The notes under the pieces were generated by a model that worked only from the letters and a program-made list of their open reading frames with translations, had not been told where the DNA came from and made no database searches. A stretch of DNA of 64,000 nucleotides from an uncultured Agrobacterium sp. (GTDB taxonomy: Bacteria; Pseudomonadota; Alphaproteobacteria; Rhizobiales; Rhizobiaceae): NCBI GenBank assembly GCA_913777615.1, contig CAJYTK010000022.1, positions 186,001 through 250,000 on the forward strand, in the 5' to 3' direction. The position numbers and the translations under genes were made by a program. Positions 1 to 9,405 of the stretch are shown piece by piece. The first letter of the stretch is position 1. Each line of letters begins with the position of its first letter.

Positions 1-503
1 CGCCCCATACGCTCCTCACCCGCCATGTTGAAACCGGTAATCAGCGGATGCTCCACCCTGGCGGCGTATTGCGCAGCGGCAATCACGCTGTCAGGTCCGA
101 AATGGCGTTCGCCGGTGACAATGATACGCGCTTCGATCCCGGTCTTGTCCTTCGCACGCCGCATGCCCTCGGCTATGCCGGATAAATAGGCATCCGCGCC
201 GAGCCCGATGCGATCTCCGTGATCGGGAGAAATGATCAGTTCGCTGTAGATGGTATTCTCGCATGCGAGTTCGCTCAAGTAAGCCTCTGCCAGAGCTGCA
301 TAATCCTCTTCCGTCCTGAAGACCTGCGCCACGTCGTCGTAACAGCGGATGAACTCGGCAAAATCGTTCCAGACATAGGCGCCATCGCGCAGGAACGCGC
401 TCGTATCAACATTATATTTGCGCGCCTGTTCTAACACGAGAGCGGGCGGCGCCGCTCCTTCCAAATGGCAGTGGATTTCAGCTTTCAACAGATGATGGGT
501 CAC
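1..503 (-). CDS. add: adenosine deaminase, N-terminal part (cut by window edge)
   Basis: Deaminates adenosine or deoxyadenosine to inosine in purine salvage. About 167 N-terminal residues are in the window and the frame stays open to base 1. The HCH motif at residues 11-13 (followed by LEGAA) is the first pair of zinc ligands of the adenosine/AMP deaminase family. The remaining His/Asp ligands lie outside the window. The start is a GTG at 503 that overlaps the deoB stop codon as GTGA. No ATG in the same frame precedes the metal motif, so GTG is the natural start, and translation is probably coupled to deoB. The pairing with deoB supports a nucleoside-salvage role. Adenine deaminase is a less likely alternative. 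Confidence 0.88.
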   Translation of the reverse strand, partial: MTHHLLKAEIHCHLEGAAPPALVLEQARKYNVDTSAFLRDGAYVWNDFAEFIRCYDDVAQVFRTEEDYAALAEAYLSELACENTIYSELIISPDHGDRIGLGADAYLSGIAEGMRRAKDKTGIEARIIVTGERHFGPDSVIAAAQYAARVEHPLITGFNMAGEERMG

Positions 504-1720
504 ATAAAACTCCTGCCGTGCCTTCCGGACGGTATGCTGAGGTGTGCGGCAATGCTCTCGCCAATATCGGCATAGCTTGAGCGAATTCCGATGTTTCTCT
601 CGCGAATGCCTGGGCCGAAGGCCATGATCGGTACGCGTTCGCGTGTATGGTCGGTGCCTCGCCAGGTGGGATCGCAGCCATGATCGGCAGTCAGGATGGC
701 GAGGTCGCCCGGCTGCATCTTGCGGTGAATTTCTGGAAGTCGCGCATCGAACATCTCCAATGCCGCGGCATAGCCCGCAACATCGCGGCGATGACCATAA
801 TGCATGTCGAAATCGACGAAATTGGTGAAAACGAGATCGCCGTTCAGAGCTTCCTCCATGGCCTCAAGCGTCGCGTCCATCAAGGCCTCGTTGCCATTTG
901 CCTTGATGACACGCGACACGCCCTGATGGGCATAGATATCGCCGATCTTGCCGATCGCCAGCACCTTGCGGTCCCTATCGACCAGACGATCCAAAAGTGT
1001 CGGTTCAGGCGGCAGCACGGAAAAATCCCGCCGATTGCCGGTACGCGTAAAGGTCGCCGATGTCTCCCCGATAAAGGGGCGAGCGATAACGCGCCCGATA
1101 TTCAAGGGGTCGAGAATTTTTCGAACCACTTCGCAATGGGCGATCAAACGATCAAGGCCAAAATGGCTCTCATGCGCGGCAATTTGGAAGACCGAGTCCG
1201 ACGAGGTGTAGCAGATGGGCTTTCCAGTGCGGATATGCTCCTCACCAAGGCGGGCAATGATGTCGGTGCCGGAGGCATGACAATTCCCCAGGATACCGGG
1301 CACTTCGCCCTTCTCACAAATCTCATCGACCAGTTCGGACGAAAAGGCTTCCCCCTCGGTCGGGAAGTAGCCCCACTCGAAACGGACTGGTGTTCCGGCA
1401 ATCTCCCAATGCCCCGAGGGAGTATCCTTACCCTTGGAAACTTCGTTAGCGCAGCCGTGCAAGCCGTAAATCCTTTCTGGCGGCGGCATTCCGGCCAGAC
1501 TTGTGCCGCTCGCAAGCCTCGCAATCTCAAGCAAGCCAAGCGCTGACATGTTCGGGAGCTTGAGCGGGCCCGATCTCAACCCCGCTCTATCAGCCGCACC
1601 TGCGGCGCAGAATTCGGCGATATGGCCGAGCGTATTCGAGCCAAGATCTCCATAATGCTCGGCATCGGGCGCACCGCCCACGCCAAAAGAATCGAGAACA
1701 AGCAGAAATGCGCGGGCCAT
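500..1720 (-). CDS. deoB: phosphopentomutase
   Basis: Interconverts ribose-1-phosphate (or deoxyribose-1-phosphate) and the 5-phosphate, linking nucleoside phosphorolysis to the pentose phosphate pathway in the cytoplasm. The 406-residue product is full length for DeoB of the alkaline phosphatase superfamily. Visible features are the N-terminal metal Asp in [10 protein letters not shown] (Asp10), the phosphorylated Thr in GKDTPSGHW (Thr100), and the C-terminal metal cluster [18 protein letters not shown]. Its TGA stop overlaps the add start by 4 bases (GTGA), so the two are probably one operon. The surf1 stop lies about 80 bp upstream on the same strand, leaving room for a separate promoter. 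Confidence 0.97.
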   Translation of the reverse strand: MARAFLLVLDSFGVGGAPDAEHYGDLGSNTLGHIAEFCAAGAADRAGLRSGPLKLPNMSALGLLEIARLASGTSLAGMPPPERIYGLHGCANEVSKGKDTPSGHWEIAGTPVRFEWGYFPTEGEAFSSELVDEICEKGEVPGILGNCHASGTDIIARLGEEHIRTGKPICYTSSDSVFQIAAHESHFGLDRLIAHCEVVRKILDPLNIGRVIARPFIGETSATFTRTGNRRDFSVLPPEPTLLDRLVDRDRKVLAIGKIGDIYAHQGVSRVIKANGNEALMDATLEAMEEALNGDLVFTNFVDFDMHYGHRRDVAGYAAALEMFDARLPEIHRKMQPGDLAILTADHGCDPTWRGTDHTRERVPIMAFGPGIRERNIGIRSSYADIGESIAAHLSIPSGRHGRSFM

Positions 1721-1801
1721 GCTTCACCATGAAAGTCGCGACAGGATTATCGCTTTGCAGCGCCGATATATAGAACACCACAAAGGAAAAGGTGAAACGC
1801 T

Positions 1802-2587
1802 TTATTGGGAAGGACCGTCCGCGTCATTCCCCTCATTACGCTTCGGCGCATTCAGATTGCGCGTCACGTACCAGCCCGCAGCAACGGTCATTGCGGCCAG
1901 AACGTACCACGTGATCGCATAGGAGAGATGGTTGTTTGGAAAGGTCAGCATGGTCTTGCCGCCGATCGGCAGGCCGCCCGGATTCGGTGTCGCATCGGCA
2001 TCTACGTAGAAAGGCGCAACATCTCCAAGCGACTTGTCCTTGGCGATCTCGGCAATATTGCGTGAGTACCAGCGATTGTTCTGAGGATCATTGGTGCGCA
2101 GGAAGAGCCCACCGGTTTCCGGCGCCCGCATGAGACCAATGACGTCTACGCGGGCTGGTAATTCGCCTGCAAGACGCGTAGCCGGGTCTCGCTTGTCGGT
2201 TGGTACAAAGCCGCGATTGACGATCACGACGGAGCCGTCATCGCGTTGCAAAGGGGTCAAGACCCAAAAGCCCGGTCCAAGATCGGACACCGTATAGACC
2301 TGCACCTCATCCTGATGGCGGAAGATGCCCGTCAGCCGAACGCGACGATACTCATATGTCGAAGGATCGGTCAGTGTTGCCCATTGCGATTGCGGCGGCG
2401 CGTCTACGGGCTCTGCATGGGCCCGCTCTTCTACCTGCTGAATGAGATCGAGCTTCCAAGACAGTCGCTTCACCTGCCAGGTGCCGAGCGCCAATAACAT
2501 GCCTGTAAGAATGACAGTCATCAGAACGACGACAACGACGGCGGGGCGAATGCGCATTTTGCCTTCCGTTTGGATCGGGGTCTGCAT
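1802..2587 (-). CDS. SURF1-family oxidase assembly protein
   Basis: SURF1 proteins help insert heme into the large subunit of heme-copper oxidases. The 261-residue product has the family topology: an N-terminal membrane segment (about residues 11-35), a periplasmic domain, and a C-terminal membrane segment (LSYAITWYVLAAMTVAAGWYV). Family motifs such as GTWQ after the first helix, VNRGFVP in the middle and NNHLSYAITWY near the end are present. The chosen ATG at 2587 has GAGGAAC upstream. A longer reading from 2650 would start inside an inverted repeat and adds nothing conserved. It follows cyoD on the same strand, so it probably serves this quinol oxidase. Confidence 0.93.
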   Translation of the reverse strand: MQTPIQTEGKMRIRPAVVVVVLMTVILTGMLLALGTWQVKRLSWKLDLIQQVEERAHAEPVDAPPQSQWATLTDPSTYEYRRVRLTGIFRHQDEVQVYTVSDLGPGFWVLTPLQRDDGSVVIVNRGFVPTDKRDPATRLAGELPARVDVIGLMRAPETGGLFLRTNDPQNNRWYSRNIAEIAKDKSLGDVAPFYVDADATPNPGGLPIGGKTMLTFPNNHLSYAITWYVLAAMTVAAGWYVTRNLNAPKRNEGNDADGPSQ

Positions 2588-2616
2588 GGTGTGTTCCTCA
2601 AGAGCGTCATGCTCAA

Positions 2617-2662
2617 ACACATAACCCCATGAATCCGCTCTCCGATTCATGGGGTTATGTGT
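2617..2662. repeat. perfect 19-bp inverted repeat between cyoD and surf1
   Basis: The arms at 2617-2635 and 2644-2662 are perfect reverse complements (left arm begins ACACATAACC), separated by 8 bases. As RNA on the minus strand this is a very stable hairpin between the cyoD stop (2725) and the surf1 start (2587). No U-run follows on either strand, so it is not a classical intrinsic terminator. An mRNA-stabilising or processing hairpin is the simplest reading. Confidence 0.9.
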
Positions 2663-2724
2663 CTGCTCGGAGGGATGATCCGCGCCGTATTCAGGCGCGG
2701 ATCTTCATTATTAAAACCGGTGCG

Positions 2725-3138
2725 TCACGGCAGATTCTTCATCTGCTCCATCGTCATGGTCGGCATCATGTTCTTGTTCATGTTGTACATGACCCAGAGG
2801 GAGCCGACGAGCGCGATCATGACGACGACCAGCGTGAAGAGCAGCGACATGAAGGTCCAGCCGCCCTGCGACTTGGTGTTCATGTGCAGGAAGTAGATCA
2901 TATGGACGAAGACCTGAACCACGCCAAAGGCCATGATGATGATCACAGTAGCGGTGCGGCTTTCCAGAACGTCTCCCATCACCAGCCAGAAAGGAATGGC
3001 AGTGAGGATAACCGACAGTATGAAGCCGATCATGTAGCTCTTGAAGGAGCCATGATCCTCGCCGCTCTCATGGTGATGATCGCCCCCATGATGGGCATGA
3101 CCATGCGCGTGGCCGTGCGAATGCGTGTTCGAACTCAT
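2725..3138 (-). CDS. cyoD: cytochrome o ubiquinol oxidase subunit IV
   Basis: Small membrane subunit of the bo3-type quinol oxidase, 137 residues with three predicted membrane helices (starting near MIGFILSVILTAIPFWLVMG, AFGVVQVFVHMIYFLHM and LLFTLVVVMIALVGSLWVM). The motif HMIYFLHMN is typical of CyoD. The start ATG at 3138 shares one base with the cyoC stop (TGATG), so translation is probably coupled. The N-terminal 30 residues are strongly His-rich, with 11 histidines. A longer in-frame reading into cyoC lacks conservation and is not adopted. Confidence 0.96.
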   Translation of the reverse strand: MSSNTHSHGHAHGHAHHGGDHHHESGEDHGSFKSYMIGFILSVILTAIPFWLVMGDVLESRTATVIIIMAFGVVQVFVHMIYFLHMNTKSQGGWTFMSLLFTLVVVMIALVGSLWVMYNMNKNMMPTMTMEQMKNLP

Positions 3139-3764
3139 CACAGAACTCCAACCAGATAGACGAAGGAAAAGACGCCGATCCAGATGACGTCGAGGAAGTG
3201 CCAGAACATCGAAAGGCATGTCAGGCGACGCATGTTTTCCGCGTGCAAGCCGAACTTCTTGACCTGCACCATCAACGTGACCAGCCAGATCACGCCGAAG
3301 GTGACGTGCAGGCCGTGGGTGCCGACCAGCGCAAAGAAGGCGGACAGAAAGGCGGAGCGATGCGGGCCGGCACCCTCTTCGATCAGGTGATGGAACTCAT
3401 AGAGTTCAAGACCGAGGAAGCAGAGACCGAAGACACCGGTAATGGCGAGCCAGAGCAGCGCCGAATTGACCTTCTTCTTCTGCGCTTCCAGCATGGCAAA
3501 GCCATAGGTGATGGAGGAGAAGAGCAGGAAGCCGGTGTTGATCGCAACCAACTTGAGATCGAAGAGATCCGCGCCCGAAGGACCAGCCGCATAGCTGCGG
3601 CCGACAACGGCATAAGTTGCGAAGAGCGTTGCAAAGATCAGGCAGTCGCTCATCAGATAGAGCCAGAAACCGAGCGAGGTGCCGTTTTCCGGATGATGGT
3701 CTTCCTTCAGGTAGAAGACCGGCTTTTCCGCGCTGTCGGCGGTCTGTGCGGGTGCTTGAGACAT
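3138..3764 (-). CDS. cyoC: cytochrome o ubiquinol oxidase subunit III
   Basis: Subunit III of the bo3-type oxidase, 208 residues and full length. It has five hydrophobic segments and the family motifs GFWLYLMSDCLIFATLFATY (residues about 31-50), THGLHVTFGVIWL and HFLDVIWIGVF. This subunit stabilises the catalytic subunit in the cytoplasmic membrane. The gene begins 3 bases after the cyoB stop and its TGA overlaps the cyoD ATG by one base, giving a tight operon. The weaker alternative, subunit III of an aa3 cytochrome c oxidase, is excluded by the operon and the CyoC-type length. Confidence 0.97.
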   Translation of the reverse strand: MSQAPAQTADSAEKPVFYLKEDHHPENGTSLGFWLYLMSDCLIFATLFATYAVVGRSYAAGPSGADLFDLKLVAINTGFLLFSSITYGFAMLEAQKKKVNSALLWLAITGVFGLCFLGLELYEFHHLIEEGAGPHRSAFLSAFFALVGTHGLHVTFGVIWLVTLMVQVKKFGLHAENMRRLTCLSMFWHFLDVIWIGVFSFVYLVGVL

Positions 3765-3767
3765 GAG

Positions 3768-5771
3768 TTACGCCTGAGTTGCCAGCAGCTTGGTGCGCGC
3801 TGCTTCGACTTCCGCCACATCCGTTTCCGGAATGTAGTAGTCGCGATTGTAGTTGAAGGTGTGGGCAATCGAGACCGCGATGATCGCGAGCAAGCTTGCA
3901 GCGGCAAGCCACCAGATATGCCATACCAGACCGAAGCCAAGAGCGACGCTGATGGCGCTGATGATGACGCCCGTGCCCGTGTTCTTCGGCATGTGGATCG
4001 GGATGAAACCCTCCACAGGACGCTCAGCGCCACGCTTCTTCATGTCTGCCCAGGCATCGACATCATGCACGACCGGCGTGAAGGCGAAGTTATAGGCAGG
4101 TGGCGGAGAAGACGTCGACCATTCCAGCGTGCGACCATCGAAGGCGTCGCCCGTGACGTCGCGCAGCTGCTCGCGCTTCAGGTATCCGAAGACGATCGAC
4201 AGCAGGAAGGAAGCGATGCCGACGGCAATGATGGCTGCGCCGATTGCAGCGATCACGAACCAGATTTGCAAGGACGTATCCTCGAACTGGCTGAGACGAC
4301 GGGTCACACCCATCAGGCCGAGAACGTAGAGCGGCATGAAGGCAACATAGAAGCCAACGAACCAGCACCAGAAGGACATCTTGCCCCAGAACGGATCAAG
4401 GCGGAAGCCGAAAGCCTTCGGAAACCAGTAAACGATACCGGCCAGAACACCGAAGACCACGCCGCCGATGATCGTGTTGTGGAAGTGAGCGATCAGGAAC
4501 AGAGAGTTGTGCAGTACGAAGTCAGCCGGAGGAACGGCGAGCAGAACGCCGGTCATACCGCCGATGACGAAGGTGATCATAAAGCCGACCGCCCATAGCA
4601 TCGGGACGTCGAACTTGATCCGGCCCTTATACATCGTGAAGAGCCAATTGAAGATTTTCGCGCCCGTCGGGATCGAGATGATCATCGTCGTGATGCCAAA
4701 GAAGGCGTTGACGCTGGCACCAGAACCCATGGTGAAGAAGTGGTGCAGCCACACGACATAGGCCAGGATGGTGATAACGGCGGTCGCGTAAACCATCGAG
4801 GTGTAGCCGAAGAGTCGCTTCTGGGAGAAGGTCGCAACGATTTCCGAGAAGATACCGAAGGCTGGAAGAACCAGGATGTAGACTTCAGGGTGACCCCAGA
4901 TCCAGATGAGGTTGACGTACATCATCGGATTGCCACCAAGGTCATTGGTGAAGAAGTTCATGCCAAGATAACGGTCTAGCGTCAGCAGGGCGAGCGTGCC
5001 GGTCAGGATCGGGAAGGATGCCACGATCAGGATGTTGGAACACAGCGACGTCCAGACGAAGATCGGCAGGCGCATCATGGTCATGCCAGGGGCGCGCATC
5101 TTGATGATGGTGACGATCAGGTTGATACCCGACAAGGTCGTTCCCACACCAGCGATCTGCAGGCCCCAGATATAGTAGTCGACGCCAACGCTCGGACTTC
5201 CCTCGATGCCAGACAATGGCGGATAGGCCAGCCAGCCGGTCTGAGCGTATTCACCGATAAAGAGCGAGATCATGGTGATCACCGCGCCTGCGGTCGTCAT
5301 CCAGAAGGAGAAGTTGTTGAGGAAAGGGAAGGACACGTCGCGCGCGCCGATCTGTAGAGGCACGACGTAGTTCATCAAACCGGTGATCATCGGCATGGCC
5401 ATGAAAAAGATCATGATGACGCCGTGCGCGGTGAAGATCTGGTCGTAGTGGTGCGGCGGAAGGTAGCCTTCCGCTCCACCAGAGGCGATCGCCTGCTGGA
5501 CACGCATCATGATCGCGTCGGCGAAGCCGCGCAAAAGCATGACGAGGGCCAGAATGATGTACATGATGCCGATCTTCTTATGGTCGATCGATGTAAACCA
5601 TTCCTTCCAAAGATAACCCCAAAGGCGGAAATAGGTGACGAGACCGAGGACGGCTGCGCCGCCGATCGCCACCGCAATGAAGGTGACAATGAGAATGGGC
5701 TCGTGGAGCGGGATGGATTCCCACGTCAGTTTCCCGAACAGGAACGACGTTTGATCGGTGGTGGCGACCAT
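3768..5771 (-). CDS. cyoB: cytochrome o ubiquinol oxidase subunit I
   Basis: Catalytic subunit (667 residues) that oxidises ubiquinol, reduces oxygen to water and pumps protons. The heme-copper ligands are all visible: His in [10 protein letters not shown] for low-spin heme, WGHPEVYIL with the CuB His and cross-linked Tyr, WLHHFF with two CuB His, and HFHNTIIGG with the heme ligands. The N-terminal extension and long C-terminus are typical of CyoB rather than CtaD. The start chosen is the ATG at 5771, with AGAGGC upstream. A start six codons earlier (5789) is possible. It sits 45-60 bases after cyoA in the same operon. Confidence 0.98.
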   Translation of the reverse strand: MVATTDQTSFLFGKLTWESIPLHEPILIVTFIAVAIGGAAVLGLVTYFRLWGYLWKEWFTSIDHKKIGIMYIILALVMLLRGFADAIMMRVQQAIASGGAEGYLPPHHYDQIFTAHGVIMIFFMAMPMITGLMNYVVPLQIGARDVSFPFLNNFSFWMTTAGAVITMISLFIGEYAQTGWLAYPPLSGIEGSPSVGVDYYIWGLQIAGVGTTLSGINLIVTIIKMRAPGMTMMRLPIFVWTSLCSNILIVASFPILTGTLALLTLDRYLGMNFFTNDLGGNPMMYVNLIWIWGHPEVYILVLPAFGIFSEIVATFSQKRLFGYTSMVYATAVITILAYVVWLHHFFTMGSGASVNAFFGITTMIISIPTGAKIFNWLFTMYKGRIKFDVPMLWAVGFMITFVIGGMTGVLLAVPPADFVLHNSLFLIAHFHNTIIGGVVFGVLAGIVYWFPKAFGFRLDPFWGKMSFWCWFVGFYVAFMPLYVLGLMGVTRRLSQFEDTSLQIWFVIAAIGAAIIAVGIASFLLSIVFGYLKREQLRDVTGDAFDGRTLEWSTSSPPPAYNFAFTPVVHDVDAWADMKKRGAERPVEGFIPIHMPKNTGTGVIISAISVALGFGLVWHIWWLAAASLLAIIAVSIAHTFNYNRDYYIPETDVAEVEAARTKLLATQA

Positions 5772-5834
5772 TTTAGCCTCTTGCTTCAATCTTAAGGGCG
5801 GCGCGATAGCGCGCCGCAGACAATCATTTCAATG

Positions 5835-6935
5835 TCAGCCAGCGTCGGCTGGAGCAGCGGCTGCTTGCGCCTTGACCTGCGGCAGCGCAGCCGGCTCGAA
5901 GGTCTGGCCTTCGATCGTGGCAGGCAGGGAGCCAGGACCGGTGGCCACACCGTAAGGCGAAAGCGGAGTGCAGACGACGGAGTTCAACGCCTTGGCGATA
6001 TCGATGCCCTCCTTGCCGCCGCCGCCATTGGCGTCGACATGCATCATGTCGCGCATGCACAGCTTGTTCGGCTCGACGCAGCGATTGAGAATGGCGTCGT
6101 AAAGCTCGGGATCGACATTGGCGAAGTATTCGACCGGATTGCGTTCGCTCGGCTTGGCAAAGTCCAGATATTCCATCCGGCCGAAAGGCTTGCCGCCATC
6201 CTTGACCTTGGCCACCCATTGATCGAAGCCCTGCTGGCTAAGGCCATGGAACTTGAAGCGCATATGCGAGAATCCGGGACCGGAGAAATTCGCCGAAAAG
6301 CCGTCATAGACGCCTTCGCGATTGATCACGGCGTGAAGCTTGGTCTGCATGCCGCCCATGGCGTAAATCTGACCGGCAAGCGCTGGCACGAAGAAGGAGT
6401 TCATTGCTGTCGTGCCGGTGATCTTGAAGTTGATCGGAACGTCGACAGGGGCTGCGAATTCATTGACGCTGCCGATGCCAAGTTCGGGATAGAAGAACAG
6501 CCACTTCCAATCCATGGCGACGACTTCGACCGTCAGCGGCTTGACCTCTTGTGTTACTTCACGGGTTTCATCGATGCGATCGAGCGGACGATATGGGTCT
6601 AGACGGTGGGTAGCGATCCAGGTGACGGTGCCAAGCATCAGAATGATGGCGACAGGTGCCGACCAGATGACCATTTCCAGACGTGTGGAGTGGTGCCACT
6701 CGGGGTCGTAATCGGTGGCCTTGGCGGCTTCGCGATACTTCCAGGCGAAGAAGATTGTCAGAGCGATGACCGGAACGATGATCAACAGCATGAGAACCGT
6801 GGCAGTGATGATCAGATCTGCCTGCTGGCGGGCGACATCGCCCGAGGGGTTCATGACGACGAGGTCACAGCCGCTGAGCAGCAGCAACGACGAAAGGCCC
6901 GCAAGGGCCGCGGTAAGTTTCTTGATCGTGCGCAC
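5835..6935 (-). CDS. cyoA: cytochrome o ubiquinol oxidase subunit II (lipoprotein)
   Basis: Subunit II of the bo3 oxidase and first gene of cyoABCD-surf1. From the GTG at 6935 the protein (366 residues) opens with a 22-residue lipoprotein signal ending in LLLLSGC, then two membrane helices and a periplasmic cupredoxin fold. The CuA-binding Cys pair is absent, as expected for a quinol rather than cytochrome c oxidase. The motif VVAMDWKWLFFYPE is typical. An in-frame TTG at 6980 would lengthen the signal unusually, so GTG is preferred. The far C-terminus is Ala-rich (KAQAAAAPADAG). Confidence 0.96.
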   Translation of the reverse strand: MRTIKKLTAALAGLSSLLLLSGCDLVVMNPSGDVARQQADLIITATVLMLLIIVPVIALTIFFAWKYREAAKATDYDPEWHHSTRLEMVIWSAPVAIILMLGTVTWIATHRLDPYRPLDRIDETREVTQEVKPLTVEVVAMDWKWLFFYPELGIGSVNEFAAPVDVPINFKITGTTAMNSFFVPALAGQIYAMGGMQTKLHAVINREGVYDGFSANFSGPGFSHMRFKFHGLSQQGFDQWVAKVKDGGKPFGRMEYLDFAKPSERNPVEYFANVDPELYDAILNRCVEPNKLCMRDMMHVDANGGGGKEGIDIAKALNSVVCTPLSPYGVATGPGSLPATIEGQTFEPAALPQVKAQAAAAPADAG

Positions 6936-7013
6936 GTTCTTCAACTCGATTATTCGGTATGGACTGGAATTAGTTGCCAAATGTCATTTAATAAATGTGT
7001 AATTTTGTCGCGG

Positions 7014-7035
7014 TGCAGCGGCGTTTTGCGCTGCA
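7014..7035 (-). promoter_or_regulatory. hairpin in the cyoA leader
   Basis: A 7-bp stem (7014-7020 with 7029-7035, TGCAGCG paired to CGCTGCA) lies about 80 bases upstream of the cyoA GTG. There is no U-run after it. It is the most obvious structure in the 290-bp divergent region between cyoA and the MFS gene at 7227. Its role is unknown. I could not pick a convincing promoter or FNR-like site in this region. Confidence 0.4.
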
Positions 7036-7226
7036 ACAATGACACCCGGATGCGAAGATCGCCATTGATCTTACAAATACCCTAAACGGCATCGGATCTG
7101 CAAGGAATTTCAGGCAATTCCGTTTGACGCTTGAAGTGCAGTGTGTGACAATCCGCCGCATGTAACGCAACGGATGAGGAGCCGCCTGCGTTATGGCATG
7201 GTTCGGAATATCTAGGAGGGATTATC

Positions 7227-8546
7227 ATGAGCTATACTGACACCGCTTCGACTTTTCCGGGCTCTGGTGCCCCTTCGGGTCAGGCTCCTGTCGCGGTTGA
7301 CCCTGACCGTATCACAATGGCTGTCATTCTGGCGAGAATGACGGAGTTTTTCGACTTTTTCGTTTATGCAATCGCCTCCGTTCTGGTCTTCCCTTACGTC
7401 TTCTTTTCATTTGCGGACCCACTGACGGCAACCCTTTATTCCTTCGCGGTTTTCTCGCTCGCCTTCGTAGCGCGACCCATCGGCTCGCTCATCTTCCTGC
7501 AGATCGACCGAAAGTTCGGGCGCGCCGTCAAGCTGACCGCTGCGCTCTTTACCCTCTGCGGCTCAACCATGGCGATCAGCTTCCTGCCCTCCTATAGTGA
7601 TGTCGGCGTCATCGCGCCGATCCTGCTGGCGGTGTTCCGTATTGGTCAGGGTCTCGGTCTCGGCGGCGCATGGGATGGCCTTGTGTCGCTTCTCGCCATG
7701 AACGCGCCGGAAAGGCAGCGTGGCTGGTATGCGATGATGCCTCAAATCGGTGCGGCCATGGGCTTTGGCCTTGCCAGCGCGTTCTTCATCATCTTCGTGA
7801 CGCAGCTGTCCAACCCGGAATTTCTTGGCTGGGGCTGGCGCTTCCCCTTCTTCGTCGCCTTGGCACTGAATGTTCTGGCTCTTTTTGCACGGCTGCGTAT
7901 GATCGTGACACCTGAGTTCCAGGCCATGCTGGCGCAGCATGAACTTGAACCGAAACCCATGTTCGAAATGCTGCGTACACAGGCGCGTGTCGTCATTACC
8001 GGCGCGTTCGTGCCTCTTGCGAGCTTTGCTCTTTTTCACCTCGTTACGGTCTTCCCGATCAGCTGGGTGGTTCTGCATACGCAGCAGCGCTTGTCGGACT
8101 TCCTCTTCGTCCAGTTCATCAGCGCGATCATCGGCGGTGGAATGATCGTCGTTTCCGGCGCGCTTGCCGACCGTATCGGTCGCCGCAAGTTGCTGGTGAT
8201 CGCGGCAACGCTGATCGGCATCTTCAGCTTCGTGGCGCCTATCCTGATGGCATCTGGCGATATCGGCCGTTACCTCTTCGTGCTGATCGGCTTTTCGCTC
8301 CTTGGCCTCTCCTTCGGCCAGGCTGGCGGAGCGCTCGCGTCCCGCTTCAGCCGGGAATATCGCTACACCGGTGCATCTCTCACCTCCGATATCTCGTGGC
8401 TGATCGGCGCCGGTTTTGCACCATTGGTGGCGCTTGGCTTCTCGTCCAAGTTCGGCCTGTTCGCTGTCGGTCTCTATCTGCTGTCCGGCGCGGCTTGCAC
8501 AATCGTGGCGCTGTTCTTCAGCCGTAAACTCGATATGCCAGCCTGA
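7227..8546 (+). CDS. MFS transporter, metabolite:H+ symporter type
   Basis: A 439-residue membrane protein with about 12 hydrophobic helices. The early motif MTEFFDFFVYAIAS (about residues 38-51), the loop RPIGSLIFLQIDRKFGR and the later GALADRIGRRKLL are the signature loops of the metabolite:H+ symporter branch of the major facilitator superfamily (ShiA/ProP/KgtP relatives). The substrate cannot be read from sequence and is likely an organic acid or small metabolite. A strong ribosome site (AGGAGGG) ends 9 bases before the ATG. It is transcribed divergently from cyoA and ends at its own terminator, so it is a single-gene unit. Confidence 0.9.
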   Translation: MSYTDTASTFPGSGAPSGQAPVAVDPDRITMAVILARMTEFFDFFVYAIASVLVFPYVFFSFADPLTATLYSFAVFSLAFVARPIGSLIFLQIDRKFGRAVKLTAALFTLCGSTMAISFLPSYSDVGVIAPILLAVFRIGQGLGLGGAWDGLVSLLAMNAPERQRGWYAMMPQIGAAMGFGLASAFFIIFVTQLSNPEFLGWGWRFPFFVALALNVLALFARLRMIVTPEFQAMLAQHELEPKPMFEMLRTQARVVITGAFVPLASFALFHLVTVFPISWVVLHTQQRLSDFLFVQFISAIIGGGMIVVSGALADRIGRRKLLVIAATLIGIFSFVAPILMASGDIGRYLFVLIGFSLLGLSFGQAGGALASRFSREYRYTGASLTSDISWLIGAGFAPLVALGFSSKFGLFAVGLYLLSGAACTIVALFFSRKLDMPA

Positions 8547-8581
8547 TCACGCTGACAGTAAAGACCTGCCTCTAGAAGCAA

Positions 8582-8613
8582 AGCTGCGGAACCCTTCGGT
8601 TCCGCAGCTCTCT
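8582..8613 (+). terminator. intrinsic terminator of the MFS gene
   Basis: A perfect 12-bp stem (8582-8593 with 8598-8609), loop CTTC, followed by CTCTTGTTT. It lies 36 bases after the stop codon of the MFS gene at 7227-8546. Confidence 0.85.
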
Positions 8614-8814
8614 TGTTTCAACCGACCATAATTGTTTCAGTTAAGCGTGCCTGAAGCCGACCATGCACATGCACGAAGAGAGAAGTGGAGAAACGGGGGG
8701 CAGGCGCCATAACTGCCTCTAACACCTGTTCGAATATTCTAAGTGTTCTAAAGCCGCCTCGCCTGCCGTTTGTTTGCCGCCACTGCTTGAACCGCGCGAC
8801 GTGCTTTCGCATCG

Positions 8815-9396
8815 TCAGCAGTCACCGCAAACGATGGGGTCTCCCTCGCGCTTGGCGAAGTAGTAATCGCGACTGATCGTGATCGTCTTCAAATTGGAAG
8901 ACAATGTCGGCATGACAGTCAGGAGTTCGTGCGGCACCGAGAATTCTGCATGAACGAGAAAGTCGGCGGCCGAGCGTAAGTTTGCCGGTACGTCCACGCG
9001 CGAACCGAGCGTATATGGGCGCCCGTCATCCTGATCCCAGGACCAAGCGACCGTCGCAACCTGGTTGGCGTCGATCGCGATGCCCGTGATCTTCAACTTC
9101 ATTCCATCAGCACTATAGGGGCTCAATATCGTGGCAGCGAGATTTTTCATCGTCTTCAGATAAGCCTTGGTGACGCTCGACTGCGCAGAAACGTTATCCG
9201 CTATCGTTCCAGCAGACCGCGTCGCCCGCTTATATACGCTGAAGCCCAGAGTTAGTTCAAATGAAGTCAGATAGAGGGAAACGAGCAGTGGGAAGATGAT
9301 GGCGAACTCGATTGCGCCGACGCCTTTTTTGTCCCTGGCGAAGCGACGAAAAATTCCGCCTGTCCCTATATGCGATAGCCGAGATTCAATCGTCAT
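8815..9396 (-). CDS. TadE/TadG-like pseudopilin-type membrane protein
   Basis: A 193-residue protein with one N-terminal membrane helix preceded by a charged cytoplasmic tail. The segment KKGVGAIEFAIIFPLLVSLYL (about residues 24-44) is the TadE-like motif, in which Glu follows the Gly-Ala-Ile at the start of the helix. Such proteins are minor pilins or assembly factors of Tad (Flp) pili. The rest is a periplasmic domain without recognisable motif, ending in VCGDC. It lies 9 bases downstream of a second gene of the same family and is probably co-transcribed with it. No other tad gene (ATPase, secretin, prepilin peptidase) is in the window. Confidence 0.82.
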   Translation of the reverse strand: MTIESRLSHIGTGGIFRRFARDKKGVGAIEFAIIFPLLVSLYLTSFELTLGFSVYKRATRSAGTIADNVSAQSSVTKAYLKTMKNLAATILSPYSADGMKLKITGIAIDANQVATVAWSWDQDDGRPYTLGSRVDVPANLRSAADFLVHAEFSVPHELLTVMPTLSSNLKTITISRDYYFAKREGDPIVCGDC

Positions 9397-9405
9397 ATCC
9401 GCTCA

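Noticed and set aside
2617-2662. Considered as the ends of an insertion sequence or a recombination site
   Set aside because: The arms are only 8 bases apart with no transposase or recombinase nearby; a hairpin is simpler.
3198-4598. A roughly 460-codon open frame on the plus strand opposite cyoC and cyoB
   Set aside because: Highly charged translation of the antisense of membrane-helix codons, with no domain. The minus-strand cyo genes are certain.
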